This document shows positions 1-10,624 of a stretch of DNA of 64,000 nucleotides, piece by piece. The position numbers and the translations under genes are program-made. The notes under the pieces are model-generated. The model saw only the letters and a program-made list of their open reading frames with translations. It was not told the origin of the DNA and made no database searches. Every line of letters starts with the position of its first letter. The first letter of the stretch is position 1. The DNA comes from Strigamia acuminata (Eukaryota > Arthropoda > Chilopoda > Geophilomorpha > Linotaeniidae): NCBI GenBank assembly GCA_949358305.1, contig OX442314.1, positions 21,445,060 through 21,509,059 of the forward strand. Reading direction: 5' to 3'.

Positions 1-628
1 CGAAACTAATCCTTATAATCCGAAAATTTGTTGCTGTAAATGAAATACTCCGTAGATTTTTTTTGAGATTTTGGTGTGAATGCCAAAGTGAGGGATTTAA
101 AAGCACTTTATTTTAAAATCTTATGGTTTTTTTATTCACTTAATTCAACTATTTTTGGTCATTTCTGCGCTTAATTCATCAGTATTTGGTCATTTTTTCA
201 CTTAATTCATAAGTTTAAGACGTTTGGACATTTGGCACGCAATCCTATCTGCAATCCGCACTTGGTTTAAATTGAATGAGGATAGGATTGGATGGGCAAC
301 CATTTTTTTACGGATAGGATTGGATAATTGGTTTATCCATCGGAAATTTTTTGGATTGGATCTGCCGGGCAGAGAGGGGCACTGGGCAGAGAGAGGCGCT
401 GGGCAGAGAGTAACGCCAGATAGAAAGGGGCATCGGGCAGAGAGGAACGCCAGGTAGAAAGGGGCATCGGGCAGAGAGGGATACCGGGCAGAGAAGGGTG
501 CCAGGCGCCTCCTACAAAGTCTTCATGAGTGATTAGCTGAACTGATAGGCACGTTCCTACACATTGTTGATAGTATGTAAAATCACAGGTCAGGGGGCAC
601 CACCCTGGGTGCCATTTTTTCCCTAAAG
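1..628. other. AT-rich non-coding stretch with a G-rich tandem repeat
   Basis: No supportable gene. Between about 361 and 500 there is a degenerate tandem repeat built on gggcagagaggggc-like words separated by cgcc/catc variants. It gives a spurious open frame on the + strand. The rest is AT-rich with repeated words such as ggtcattt and cttaattca at 140-220. Confidence 0.6.
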
Positions 629-696
629 ATGCTTTTTTAGGTCCGAAAATGCATTATTAGGTCCAAAAATGCATTATTAGGTCCAAAAATGCATTA
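629..696. repeat. 20-bp minisatellite, left part
   Basis: About three head-to-tail units of ttattaggtccaaaaatgca, the first diverged. The array is cut at the TA dinucleotide 695-696 by a mariner-like insertion and resumes at 1662. Confidence 0.9.
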
Positions 697-1661
697 CAGA
701 GGGTGAATACTCAAAAATGAAACACTTTAAATGTGGAATTGCTCGTGATTGGCACACCACATTTCAATTTTGTTTGTTTCATCATTTAATCTGAACATTA
801 GTCTCGATTTACAAGAATGGACATAACTGTCAGTTCAAATATGGCGCCATGTCATGGTGCAGAAGTGGATGTTATGGTCAAAATGGTTTCCAAGGAGGGT
901 TACTCACAAAAACCGAAAAACAAATGCTTGAAAGTTGTTCGAGTGCCATCTAGCAGGTGAAAAGTGTGCAAATGTAGCAACATTTGATGATGCTTACATC
1001 TATCTTGACTACTGTAATGGTATTCGGAAAATTTGCTACGTTGTTCCTGGTAAAAATGTGCCAGAAGAGTGGCTTGTGAAAAGCTGGCCATGTGGCTTCA
1101 TGGTGATTGGAGGTTAGACTGGCAGAAGACGATTTCCACTTATCAGAATGCCAAAAAAAGTGAAAGGTAACTCAGTATACTACCGTGACTTCATACTAAA
1201 ATCATATTTGGACAAAAGAAATTCCTTTCCTGTATCCAGAAGAGATGAACAAAGTGACCTCACATCATGACAAAGCTTCCTCACACACTGCCAAGCTCAC
1301 CACAGTCTACCTTGAAAATCTGAAGGCTACAGTTAAGTTTAAATATTTTAGTTAAGAGGACATACCCACCAAATCATCAGACATCAGTCCCATGAACCTT
1401 TTTAGATTTGGTTTCTTAAAACAGCACCTGTTTCATCGAAAGACCAACACCATAGAAGGACTATGGAAAGTTGTTTGTGATGGATGGTCAACTCTTACAC
1501 CTGAGAAATGCAGAGAAGTGTTCCAGTCTTGGAAACAAGATGCAGGGCTGTTAGTGTACTCCATGGGAGACACATTGGACAAACTAAGACAATTCGCTGA
1601 CGTGTATTAAAGGAAATAAATTAAAAATTGCAGTGTTTCATATTTGAGTATTCACCCTCTG
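697..1661 (+). mobile_element. Tc1/mariner-like transposon, about 965 bp, with TIRs and TA duplication
   Basis: The left end begins cagagggtgaatactcaaaa and the right end (about 1632-1661) is its near-exact inverted complement, giving terminal inverted repeats of about 30 bp. Both ends abut a TA (695-696 and 1662-1663), the target duplication expected of Tc1/mariner elements. Both flanks are the same 20-bp minisatellite, so the pre-insertion site is obvious. The interior carries a broken transposase reading frame. A full-length mariner is about 1.3 kb, so this copy is internally deleted or N-terminally truncated and is probably not autonomous. Confidence 0.9.
935..1610 (+). pseudogene. Degenerate mariner-type transposase
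   Basis: Two open segments (935-1117 and 1392-1610) in different frames are joined by frameshifted sequence. The first has FDDAYIYLDYCNGIRK, which resembles the first catalytic Asp block (…DEAxxxL…) of DDD/DDE transposases. The second starts after the block SSDISPMNLFRFGFLK, which resembles the conserved third catalytic motif (PDLxPxDxxxxxxLK), and continues with the C-terminal helix region typical of the family. There is no helix-turn-helix N-terminal domain. Frameshifts and stops between the blocks mean no active enzyme is encoded. The family assignment rests on these two motif resemblances plus the TIR/TA structure. Confidence 0.7.
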
Positions 1662-1804
1662 TATTAGGTCCAAAAATGCATTATTAGGTCCAAAAATGCA
1701 TTATTAGGTCCAAAAATGCATTATTAGGTCCAAAAATGCATTATTAAGTCCAAAAATGCATTATTAGGTCCAAAAATGCATTATTAGGTCCAAAAATGCA
1801 TTTT
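1662..1804. repeat. 20-bp minisatellite, right part
   Basis: About seven units of ttattaggtccaaaaatgca, with one unit reading ttattaagtcc. It is the continuation of the array at 629-696 on the far side of the mariner-like insertion. Confidence 0.93.
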
Positions 1805-2238
1805 TTGATTCGAATTTATTTTTTACAAAAATGCTTACTGTAACTTCTTTTAAAGGGGGGGTGGGAGTGGGGCGCCAGCATGCCCAAAAAACACAAATAC
1901 ACTACAAGTATACCCTAGGCAGTGCTGGACTGGCCCGGAAGGCTACCGGGAATTTCCCGGTGGCCCGTGGCAACCCCACCGTAGCCTGACCCTGTGGCCC
2001 GACCCATTCAGATTTCCCGGTACTAAATTTGTACACAGTCCCAAAATAATTTTTTTTAAATTACGACAAGAGGTAAGGGGCTGATTTTTTTTAAGCCCAG
2101 GGCGCTGAAAAGTTTTAAGAAGGCCCTGGAGCCCACTAACTAAACTGAACACCATTACCATATTATTACCATTTCTAGATCAATATAACATTTGTACGTG
2201 TGGTAATTATAATTACAGCTATATTTTACTTATTACAG
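1805..2238. other. Non-coding; possible dispersed-repeat fragment
   Basis: No gene seen. The GC-richer block 1920-2135 (gcagtgctggactggcccgg followed by repeated tttcccggt and ggcccg words) differs in composition from its surroundings and looks like a transposable-element fragment. I could not find paired ends. Confidence 0.4.
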
Positions 2239-2502
2239 AGAGCACATTAGACATACGATGCAAGAAAATCAAATCCTTTTTTACGTGATTGTGGCATGTG
2301 CAGTGGTGCTTGTCTGCTTTTTGGTAGCAGCAATGGTATTCTGTTGTTGTAACAACTCTAATTCAAATCCTATAGAAGATGTAGCACCTGTTGTCGACCC
2401 TGAAGAAAATGTTTTGATACGATCGGATTGAACCGCTCGCAGCTAGCGAACACTTAATTGGTTGAGAAACCACCGCCATCTTACGATAATTTAAAAATGT
2501 AA
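2239..2502 (+). pseudogene. Broken PPxY membrane-protein gene (cluster member 1)
   Basis: After an acceptor (ttattacag, ending 2238) an open frame gives a short ectodomain, a hydrophobic span from about residue 8 of the M at 2258 (FYVIVACAVVLVCFLVAAMV) and FCCCNN. This is the layout of the intact neighbours downstream. The frame hits TGA at 2429-2431. The family C-terminus EKPPPSYDNLKM then appears at 2464-2502 in another frame, directly after an in-frame TAA at 2455. Joining them needs two frame changes, at about 2430 and 2457, and no intron fits in that short space. No signal-peptide exon was identified. It is most likely a decayed paralog. The alternatives are a truncated protein lacking PPxY or sequence error. 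Confidence 0.7.
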
Positions 2503-3137
2503 AAATCTGAACATACATAAATAATTAAATGTAAAATGTAAAAGTAAAAAAATGTCTTTTTTTTATTATAAATTTTCGTGCAATACCTTGTTCAATTTAC
2601 GGTAAAATTTCAAAATTGAGTTCTGTACTCCGTATTATTGTATTTTTGCGAATGGCCGAATAATAGGTGGGAGATTCGGGAAGATTTGGTAAGATTCAGT
2701 ACCATTTTTTTTCCCAAAATTATACATTTTTTTCCAAATATTTTTATAAAACAAAAAAAAGATCAAAATATTAACAAATATATTTTATTTCTCTTGAACA
2801 CATGAAAGCCTATCTGGAGCGAGAAAATTCAAGTGAAAAAGATTCAGAATCTTTTTGGGATTCAGAAGATTCTGTTCAGGAGATTCAGAAATAATCTCAT
2901 GCAAATCAGCCCGGGATATTACGCGATATTGCGAGATCATAGCCAAATCTAAGATTCGGGATTCCATAATCATGAAGATTCAGAGGAATTCTGAAAGATT
3001 CAAAATTCCCGTGAGAAAGGTTCCGGCGATTGTCATACCCCGCGCAAATAAAACGTAACATGATATCACCTCTCATCACATCTCTGCTGTCCTTGCAATA
3101 AATGACATCTGGAAATTTTCTATTGTCGATAAACGAA
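2503..3137. other. Intergenic, nothing recognised
   Basis: AT-rich. A block at 2650-3000 is rich in the word agattcag/gattcagaa, a short degenerate simple repeat that creates overlapping spurious frames on both strands. No gene is supported before the MAM gene start at 3138. Confidence 0.5.
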
Positions 3138-6043
3138 ATGGCCAACTTTTCCATATGGTTTATAGCGTGCATCTTAGTGGGTTTTGTTTCAAACGGTGAG
3201 TTACAAACTATTACTAAAATACATAGAACAAAATAATTCTTATGATGTATTAGAAAATATATATACATTATAAATTAGATTCACACTCTCGATCTTTCGG
3301 AAAAGTTACTGCACCAGTTGATACTGGTTTCAGGCAGAGCAGTTATTTTAATGCTTGGCAAATTGTAAACAAAACTAACAACATGACCCAACCTATGCAA
3401 GGTAACTTTTAAAAATGTAGAAATAAATATAAAGTGGAACACAATCGATTATTAATAATAATTCCTAACGTTTTTAAATTTCGTTTCACGCAAAAGAGAC
3501 TTCCATATTTACCACCAATACTACTAACCAGGTACGCAGTGTTTACTACGTGCTTAAAGATTCCAGCGTTACTATTTCATTTTCGTACGCAATTTACCGA
3601 AAAAATTCACATTCCAAGACAAAATTAATACTTCAGCAAGAATACGATAACGGAACAGTAAATAAGATATTTGAAAGTCATGAAACAAATGGAAAAATGC
3701 AAACAAAATTGATTTGCTGTCCTCATGCTCAAATACCATACAGGGTAATTAAAGTTTAAGCTAGTATATAAGGAATTTAATAACAAGAAACAGTATTACA
3801 CCTTGCGGTTCATTAACTTAAACAAAACATACCATAATTCAAAATACCGGTATTTCAGTTTGCTTTTTACGCTGAAGTAACAGAAAACGACCAAATTGAT
3901 TTTGGCGAGATTGAAATGTTAAAAGTTCACGGTAAGAAAAAAAAAAACATCCTCTTGAAAAACAGAAATAACAGGATTAATTCGAATCAGGTTGTTTCCA
4001 AACATCAAGCACAGTCGAATGCAGTTTTGATGACCTTTGCGACTGGACAATTGAAACCAAAGGAACAGAGTGGAAAATTGCAGGCAAAAACGATCCGACT
4101 GTAACCAAACCTGGTAAATATACATCAATATCAACATTGCAGTATAACAAATATTTATTTGTTTATAATATCTACATTTCCTCACAGTCAATGATCATAA
4201 TGACAACTTTCTATCGCTAACTTACAACTCCAGCAATTCCCAACAACAAATCCAGTTGAGCGAAATCACAACAACAGCAATGTCCAATCATTCGTCCTAT
4301 TTGCAAATATCATTTGCATATTTTATTCTCTCTTCAACAACCTCTACACCCGGATTAAAATTAAAAATTACTCACCAAAACACTCACTGGATATTTGATT
4401 CTCGAAAAATGAGAACAGATACCCAGAATTGGAAAAATGAAACTATTTGTACAAACGTTGACACCAAGGTCAAATAAGTTCCTAACACTCGTACAATATT
4501 ACAAAATTTCCATAATAATAATCAAATAACCTAATTTTTAGAACATCTACACTGGCACCCAAGTTATCTTTCAAGGAGAGGTTCAAGAAGGAACTGCAAT
4601 TGGTCTTGACAATGTTACAGTTGGAGAATGTCTTAACAGATTAAGTCTCAAGTGTTCGTTTGACAATGATGTTTGTGGCTGGAGTATGGCTTCAACAAGT
4701 TATGATGCAGCGTGGGAAATAATAAGAGAATCGCCACACATCTCACCAAGAAATCAAAGTACCTTAAATTAATATATTTGTTTTGTTGTGTATTTTAGTG
4801 TGCATTTTTTCTTCAGACAACCCGTTTCTTCGAATTAGTCCAAGCAACGAAACAAAACAATTTGCGCGACTTTCAAGTCCTTTATTACTTGCTTCGAATT
4901 TTCTTCATTTTATCATGTGGTATTTTGTAAATGATAACCAAAAAGAAAATAGCACGCTTAAAATTGGATTGTCGTCGTCTTCTGCGCCATTTTCTCTGCT
5001 GTGGAGCTACGAGCGACGTGAAAATGTTAATGCACAATGGAGAGAAATTAATTTAAACATCACAGATATTCGAGAAGATTCCAAAGTTAGCGATAAATTA
5101 CTTTTTTAAGTTGGCTAACCTGTAATCATTTTTTTTTTACTTCAAGATTTTAATCAATGCCATGGTTCACCCAGGATCATATCTCGCGATTGACGATATT
5201 GATATTCTTTATGAAGGAAACAGGATTAATGATAAACCAACAAGTACTAACTAATAAAAAGCAATTCTTCGATCAAACTGCCCACATACCGTATTACCCC
5301 GCTTTAAGCTGCATGCCGTCGGATATGGCTTTACCAGGATTTTGGAATTTCAGTTTATACCGGCAAAGTGAAACATGCCGGTACAAGTGAAAAAGCTGGT
5401 GAATAATTACTCTGTATTGTTAGCATTTGAGCCTGAAATCTGAGTTTTCTTAATTTTCTGAAAATTATTACTAAAAATTTGTATAGATTTAGGCAGATTT
5501 CCTACTGTTATGAACGGGCTTTTATCGTTTGTGAACGAAGTTCATTCTTCCATAAAATGTGACAAAAAACATGTTAATTTTTTTAAATAAATTCGAAAAG
5601 TGAACGTTCATGAACTTGGAAAAAATTAGATAAACGCGAATGTGAACTTTGTAGGTCATGAACGCGAACTTGAGCGTGTTCATACTTTAGTGAACGAGAA
5701 ACAACACAGAAAACAGGGTAATAGGAAGAGACATCCAAATAGCATGATAAAAATCAGGACCCTATAATGAAGCAGTAGGCAAACTTTCAGTTACTACAAT
5801 TAATGAAAATTCAAATAAATATTTTCAGAAAGGATTGAAGATGATGACACTACTTCAAAGAACATACTTTACACAAGTATCGCAGCAGATGACCAAACCG
5901 CAACAAAATTAATAAACAAAAGTATCACAGAGACGAGATATCGTAAAGTATCTGGCAATGGAGAGAAAACGTTTCACATTTTACAAAAGGATTGTTTAAT
6001 CCAACTAATAACTGCATTTTTCATTTTGTGCAACCTTAAGTAG
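3138..6043 (+). CDS. MAM-domain protein, ten exons, secreted or GPI/membrane-tethered
   Basis: Exons 3138-3195, 3279-3401, 3497-3744, 3859-3931, 4015-4113, 4188-4468, 4542-4758, 4817-5085, 5147-5243 and 5829-6043 join in frame with GT-AG borders to give about 559 residues. Exon 1 is a signal peptide (MANFSIWFIACILVGFVSN). Three MAM-type modules follow. The first is divergent and ends FGEIEML. The second starts with ECSFDDLCDWT and ends AIGLDNVTVGEC. The third starts with KCSFDNDVCGWS and ends YLAIDDIDIL. MAM domains are adhesive extracellular folds found in receptors and matrix proteins. The last exon encodes an S/T/D-rich stalk and ends in a short hydrophobic run (LIQLITAFFILCNLK*), suggesting a GPI-anchor signal or C-terminal tether. 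The donor at 5243 (ACAA/GTACTA) is the weakest join. If it is unused, translation stops four codons later. Confidence 0.85.
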
Positions 6044-6354
6044 AATATTTGCTTGCATGTAAAGCAGTAAAGCAAATTCAATTAAGATTTTTAATATAAA
6101 AACTACTGCAACACAAATATATAAATAAAATAACATCTGAGTACGAAAAAAACCAATAATAATTGTATTTCACGCCCAATGGAAGTCAATTAGAGAAATT
6201 GTTGCCTATATACGGAAAACGGCTCTAAATCAACAGTAAATGAAAATTTAGCCAAAAAAATGTGAGGAAAATATTCCCAAGAAAAACCCAGGACCAAAAC
6301 CAAAGTTAATACCGTACACGCTACAAATAGTACGAGAACACAACGACAAGACTT
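6044..6354. other. Intergenic, nothing recognised
   Basis: AT-rich downstream flank of the MAM gene. aataaa-type hexamers near 6121-6127 may serve as its polyadenylation signal. No gene is seen. Confidence 0.4.
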
Positions 6355-6470
6355 GTGTTTTTAGCACATCTACACAGACATCCAAGTTTTTTCCAAGAAG
6401 GGGTTCTTACGAAGCAACTGCGATTGGTATTGGCAATGTTACATAAAGAATATCTTCAAATAAATTTGTT
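6355..6470 (+). pseudogene. Decayed duplicate of a MAM exon
   Basis: The sequence from the acceptor-like ttttag at about 6358-6363 runs parallel to MAM exon 7 at 4536-4650: acatctacac, ccaagtt, tttcaag/tttccaag, gaactgcaattggt/caactgcgattggt and gacaatgttaca/ggcaatgttaca all recur in the same order with small indels. The reading frame is broken by frameshifts and stops. It is a relic of a tandem duplication of the upstream gene. Confidence 0.7.
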
Positions 6471-7581
6471 CTTTATCGAATCATGTGCGATGTCAATGTA
6501 TTATGATTTTATCACCAGGTTAGGCAAAATTAGTCACCAATCAAGTAGCTAAAAGTCCAATTTGGAGGTGGCAAATTGGTTAACCTCAGATATTTGGCTA
6601 AATATTCAATTATAATTTTTAATTGATGCAGTTATGATAAGTCAAAAAAATCACATTTTGAATTTTGAATAAATTGTACAATGTGTTAGTATTATTTTTA
6701 CAAAATCAATTTCCAAATTTTGGCATGATGCGGGGAATTTGACTTTTCATTCGCCACACCTGTGGCCAGGAGTAGACAAAAATAAAAATAATTCCGGCGC
6801 CAGTTTCTTTTTCTCAAGAGCCAGCATATCTATTTTGCAAATACGAGCAAAGAAATTCAGACGCCAGGTAAACATTTTCAGGCGTCTTGGCGACCCAACA
6901 CCCGGTATTTGTCCACCCCTGCCCGTGACCAGCTGACCGCCTTAAAAATAGGTTGCCCACTTCTTTTTCCCGAAAATCAAAACGATAATAATAGTAGAAA
7001 TAATAATAATAATACGTACTCACTATTTGCGCAAAATGCAGTCCTCATCGTGATTCTATAAACAAACAAAAAAAACATAAATTTTCTCTTCTAAAAATTT
7101 CAATTCCAGTAATTATTACCACCGATATATTTTTTGTCAGGTAGTCTGCATAAAACTTACACGTCCTGCGATTAATAAAACTATAATGTGCCTTTGGTTT
7201 TTCCCTGTAACCAAACCCCGTTTCAAAGTACATCATTCGTCACATCCGCATGTTTTACTACACAGAAGTCATTCATCGCATTGCCAGGTAAGAACCTAAT
7301 CATTTCTATGTCAATATTAGAGCTACTGTATATTCAAAAATTACTCCTCATTTTCAAATTGCTTCGCCAATGTGAACAAACAGTATTCATTGTTTCCGAT
7401 AATTAAAATGGCCATGTTTATGATTAAAATAAAAATAAAAAAACAAGATGTGGGAAGCAAATGCAAAATGGGAAGTGGTTTCTCAATACCCCTATTCATT
7501 TGACGTTTATTAAAAACATTCCAGGAACCTAAATATTCTTATCTATACTTTTTGAAACTCAAATGTTTATTCTAAACCTTT
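6471..7581. other. Intergenic, nothing firm
   Basis: AT-rich sequence without a supportable gene. A stretch at 7182-7287 ends in a good donor (gccag/gtaaga), but no compatible downstream exon was found. It could be an orphaned first exon of a lost cluster member. A taataat simple repeat lies near 6990-7015. Confidence 0.4.
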
Positions 7582-7997
7582 ATGGCTCGGTTTTCAATAA
7601 ATCCACATCTGTTTCTCCTCTCATTTTGCATACGAGGTAAGTTTCAGTATCAAGTTTTGAATTTTCATTTAAATTTATCATTATTTTTTTTTTTTTTACA
7701 TTTATTCAAGGTGTTTTAGCATCAAGTGATATCGTTTTGCTGTATTTACCACCAGTATCAGTATTTGCTTTATTTGGAATTGCTATAGCCTACGTAATAT
7801 CTCAGATTTATTGCTCATCTTGTTGTAAAAAATCGCAAACTGATCTCGTGTGTCACGTGAACGCGACTGAAGAAGAATTTCAACTTGGAAACATTAATGA
7901 AACGTTATTAATAAACATACCACTCAATGCTAGCGATTCGGTGCAACCGGGGTACACACCACCACCGTCGTACCAATTTCTATTCCTGAATAAATGA
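7582..7997 (+). CDS. Single-pass membrane protein with PPPSY tail (cluster member 2)
   Basis: Two exons, 7582-7636 and 7711-7997, joined in phase 1 give 113 residues. Exon 1 is a signal peptide (MARFSINPHLFLLSFC). The mature ectodomain is only about 12 residues. The membrane span (about residues 30-50, SVFALFGIAIAYVISQIY) is followed by CSSCCKK, likely palmitoylation or juxtamembrane cysteines. The tail ends GYTPPPSYQFLFLNK. PPxY is the classic ligand of WW domains in NEDD4-family ubiquitin ligases, and YQFL also fits the YxxPhi endocytic signal. The small size, cysteines and PPxY recall Shisa/WBP1/VOPP1-like transmembrane adaptors, but I do not recognise a specific ortholog. Very similar to the genes at 8734 and 9956. 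Confidence 0.85.
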
Positions 7998-8160
7998 TTG
8001 ACAGTTAAATTATTACAAAGTCTGTTCGTCATTGCTGTTTCTCTTGTGCCAAGCAAAATTCAGGTGTAAGAAAATTTTCAAATCGCGAACAAATAGTTAA
8101 AAATGTTAAACCCAAATTTTCCGAGTTTGCTATGAGTTCAATTGCCGAAATTTAAATATA

Positions 8161-8330
8161 CCGTCGAAACTCTTTATAGCATATCGCGATATAACGAATT
8201 ATCGTTATAACGAATGCCTAAAAATGGCCGGTTTGGTTGGCCTTGTTAAAAATTTCGATATAACGAATTCTCGTTAAAATGAATCGATTTTTCGGGTCCC
8301 TTGCAATTCGTTATAAAGATTTTCGACTGT
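8161..8330. mobile_element. MITE with cgtcgaaactc ends
   Basis: A 170-bp element whose ends are inverted (…gtcgaaactctttata at the left, its complement tttcgactg at the right), flanked by TA and full of ataacgaatt words. A second copy in the opposite orientation lies at 54985-55165, sharing ttgcaagggacccgaaaa and ccaaacc…gccatttttaggtattcgttat. It looks like a non-autonomous Tc1/mariner-type MITE. Confidence 0.85.
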
Positions 8331-8733
8331 ATACTTATAAAAAAAATCAAACATTAATCTTAACTACACCAAAAAATATTTATCTCTCCTATCGTTCGGC
8401 TATGGATACCAAGAAAATTACCAAGCAACAAATAAGTAACGAAAGAATTAGTTTGGTAAAGAAAATCAATCACTGCAACCAACCACCCATTCAAGTTAAT
8501 GACGTGACAGGATGGACAACTGTGCACACGAACAGGATATAATTGTCACCATTTATTTTTATTTTAGCTGGATTTTTCCCATGTCTACGAAACACATTTC
8601 TAAGAATGACTTTTTAGTTCCCGACCCTTTCCACCTTTATTAAAACCATATCACATTTCTAAATACTGTTACACCAGAACTCAAGGCAGCTTGAGGTAAA
8701 GCTAATTGGATATTCTTCACTTTCAACACATGT
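8331..8733. other. Intergenic between cluster members 2 and 3
   Basis: Nothing coding is supported. The open frame 8279-8542 begins inside the MITE and shows no recognisable protein features. Confidence 0.5.
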
Positions 8734-9087
8734 ATGGCTCAGTTATTTCTGTATTTGTGTTACATTTTGTCACTTTACATTACAGGTAAGTTGATAATGT
8801 GGAAATGCAGTTTTGATTTATGTAGTGTTAATGAGTTGAACTTTTAATTGACATTAGAAGTTTCGGCGTCAAATGATGTTTGGATTTGGGCGCCAGCAAT
8901 GGGATATGTGTTTTTTGGTGTAATAGTAGTTTATGCCATTGTAAAATCATGTTGTATGATATTTTGTAAAACACCGGAAAATACTATTAATGTGAATGTT
9001 AATACAACACCGATAAATGTAAGCAAGCGAATAAGTGATGTTCCACCTCCGTCATATCAAGATCTGTTTCCTTCCTTTCCTAATTAA
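8734..9087 (+). CDS. Single-pass membrane protein with PPPSY tail (cluster member 3)
   Basis: Exons 8734-8785 and 8858-9087, phase-1 junction, 93 residues. Exon 1 (MAQLFLYLCYILSLYIT) is a signal peptide. The ectodomain is about 10 residues (EVSASNDVWIW). The span APAMGYVFFGVIVVYAIVK is followed by SCCMIFCK. The short cytoplasmic tail is N/V/T-rich and ends SDVPPPSYQDLFPSFPN. It has the same exon plan, spacing and terminal motif as its neighbours on each side, so it arose by tandem duplication. Predicted role, by motif only: an adaptor offering PPxY to WW-domain ligases, with an overlapping YQDL sorting signal. The start at 8734 was chosen over the ATG at 8730 because it gives the signal peptide and the correct phase. 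Confidence 0.85.
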
Positions 9088-9955
9088 TGAATCTAATCAT
9101 TTTGTAAACATTGGAGTATAACTAAATAATTGACTTGCTCATACTATTGTTATCACGATAAAACTCTTTATTACTAGGATTTCATATCAATCTCATTTAC
9201 CACACCTTCAAACAGTCCAATATTATCTCAAGTGGATAAAAAAATCTAGAAAAAATTATACTTGAAATTTTTTTTATTTAAATTTTTTTAAAAAAAATTA
9301 AAAATTTGTAATTTAAGAAATTATATTTTGGAATTTTCGTGGAACTGTGGAGATTTTTGAGACGTCCTGAACCCCTGATGCCGGCATTGTGCATGGCTGA
9401 ACATTTATTCAAGAACTGATTAGATAAACTGACATTTCATGACAATTTTCTGGAAAATCCAATCAGATATTAACTCAAATCACTTGGAATATTCCAAACA
9501 CTCCTATTACTACGCTTAGACGAAACATAACACCTCTTAATCAAGTAACTTTGCACTTTTTGTGTGCTATTGCCACAGGATTCTAGACTAGTGAAATATA
9601 TTATGCGAAATACCGAGACAGCTTGACCCTCAAACTTGGAAACGGATGTATTTACAACATTGAAACTAAAAAAAGGTAATCCGTTTTGTGTTAATCTTTA
9701 ACCAACCAAATCTATAAATAAAAAAAATGGAAATTTGTGTCCATTCATCCGGTATGATTATTCAAACTGACACACTTGGTTTTCCCACAATCAATTCCTG
9801 TTTTCTAACATAAAGCCACCTCCGCAGATAACATTTTTCTAACTGTAGTTTCTTCGTATTGGCGAGACCTTTATCAACAGTAAATAATCTGCTAGGCGCG
9901 TCTAGCAGAACATTTTTAAAAATAACTCCAGAGATGCAATGTAAACAGATACAGA
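9088..9955. other. Intergenic, nothing recognised
   Basis: AT-rich with an A/T homopolymer-rich block at 9240-9330. No coding feature is supported. Antisense frames here are unsupported. Confidence 0.5.
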
Positions 9956-10379
9956 ATGGATCATTTTTCAATTCAACGACCAATTTTTTTCCTTTTGCTT
10001 GACATTCTAGGTGAGTTTGAATAAATCCAATCTAAATTAATAAAAACAATTATTATCATCATTATTTTTGTCACCTTCATTTTCATCAGGTGTAGTTTCG
10101 GGTTCAAATACTGACGTTTGGCCCTACCTGCCACCGACAATTGGATTAAGTTTATTCTGTTTCGTTGTGCTTGTTGTCATCATTCAGTCATGTTGTGCGT
10201 CGTGTTGTCAGAAGCGAGAAAGTGTTGCTAACTGTTCCATTAATGGCACCAGTGAACCATTTGACTATGGAACCAATCAATCAACATCAGCACACATTCC
10301 TTGTTGTTCTAAACATTTTGTGCAGCCGGGATTTACTCCACCACCGTCGTATCAAAATCTTTTTCCTGATGAATGTTAA
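9956..10379 (+). CDS. Single-pass membrane protein with PPPSY tail (cluster member 4)
   Basis: Exons 9956-10010 and 10090-10379, phase 1, 114 residues. The signal peptide MDHFSIQRPIFFLLLDIL shares the M-x-x-F-S-I opening with member 2 and with the MAM gene. The short ectodomain (VVSGSNTDVWPYLPP) precedes a span (IGLSLFCFVVLVVIIQ) and the block SCCASCCQK. The tail has two N-x-S/T-like sites, irrelevant if cytoplasmic, and ends VQPGFTPPPSYQNLFPDEC, nearly the same as member 2 (VQPGYTPPPSYQFLF). Members 2 and 4 are therefore the closest pair. Polyadenylation-type aataaa is absent, but aatataaa occurs at 10420-10431. Confidence 0.86.
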
Positions 10380-10624
10380 AGAAAAACGAAACAATTATTG
10401 ATATTGTCATTTGTTGTAAATATAAATATAAAGATTTTTGTTTTATACATTGAAAGAAATACAAAAAAAAAAACGTAAATTGCAACATAGTGTCATCACT
10501 TCTTATCATTTGTTATTTTTTGCCACTGAGCTAGAAAATGTGAAATCAGTTTTATCAACAAACAATTAAACGTCATTTGCAAAAAATATCAATCACATGA
10601 GCACAAAAGTCAATAGTTGGAAAA

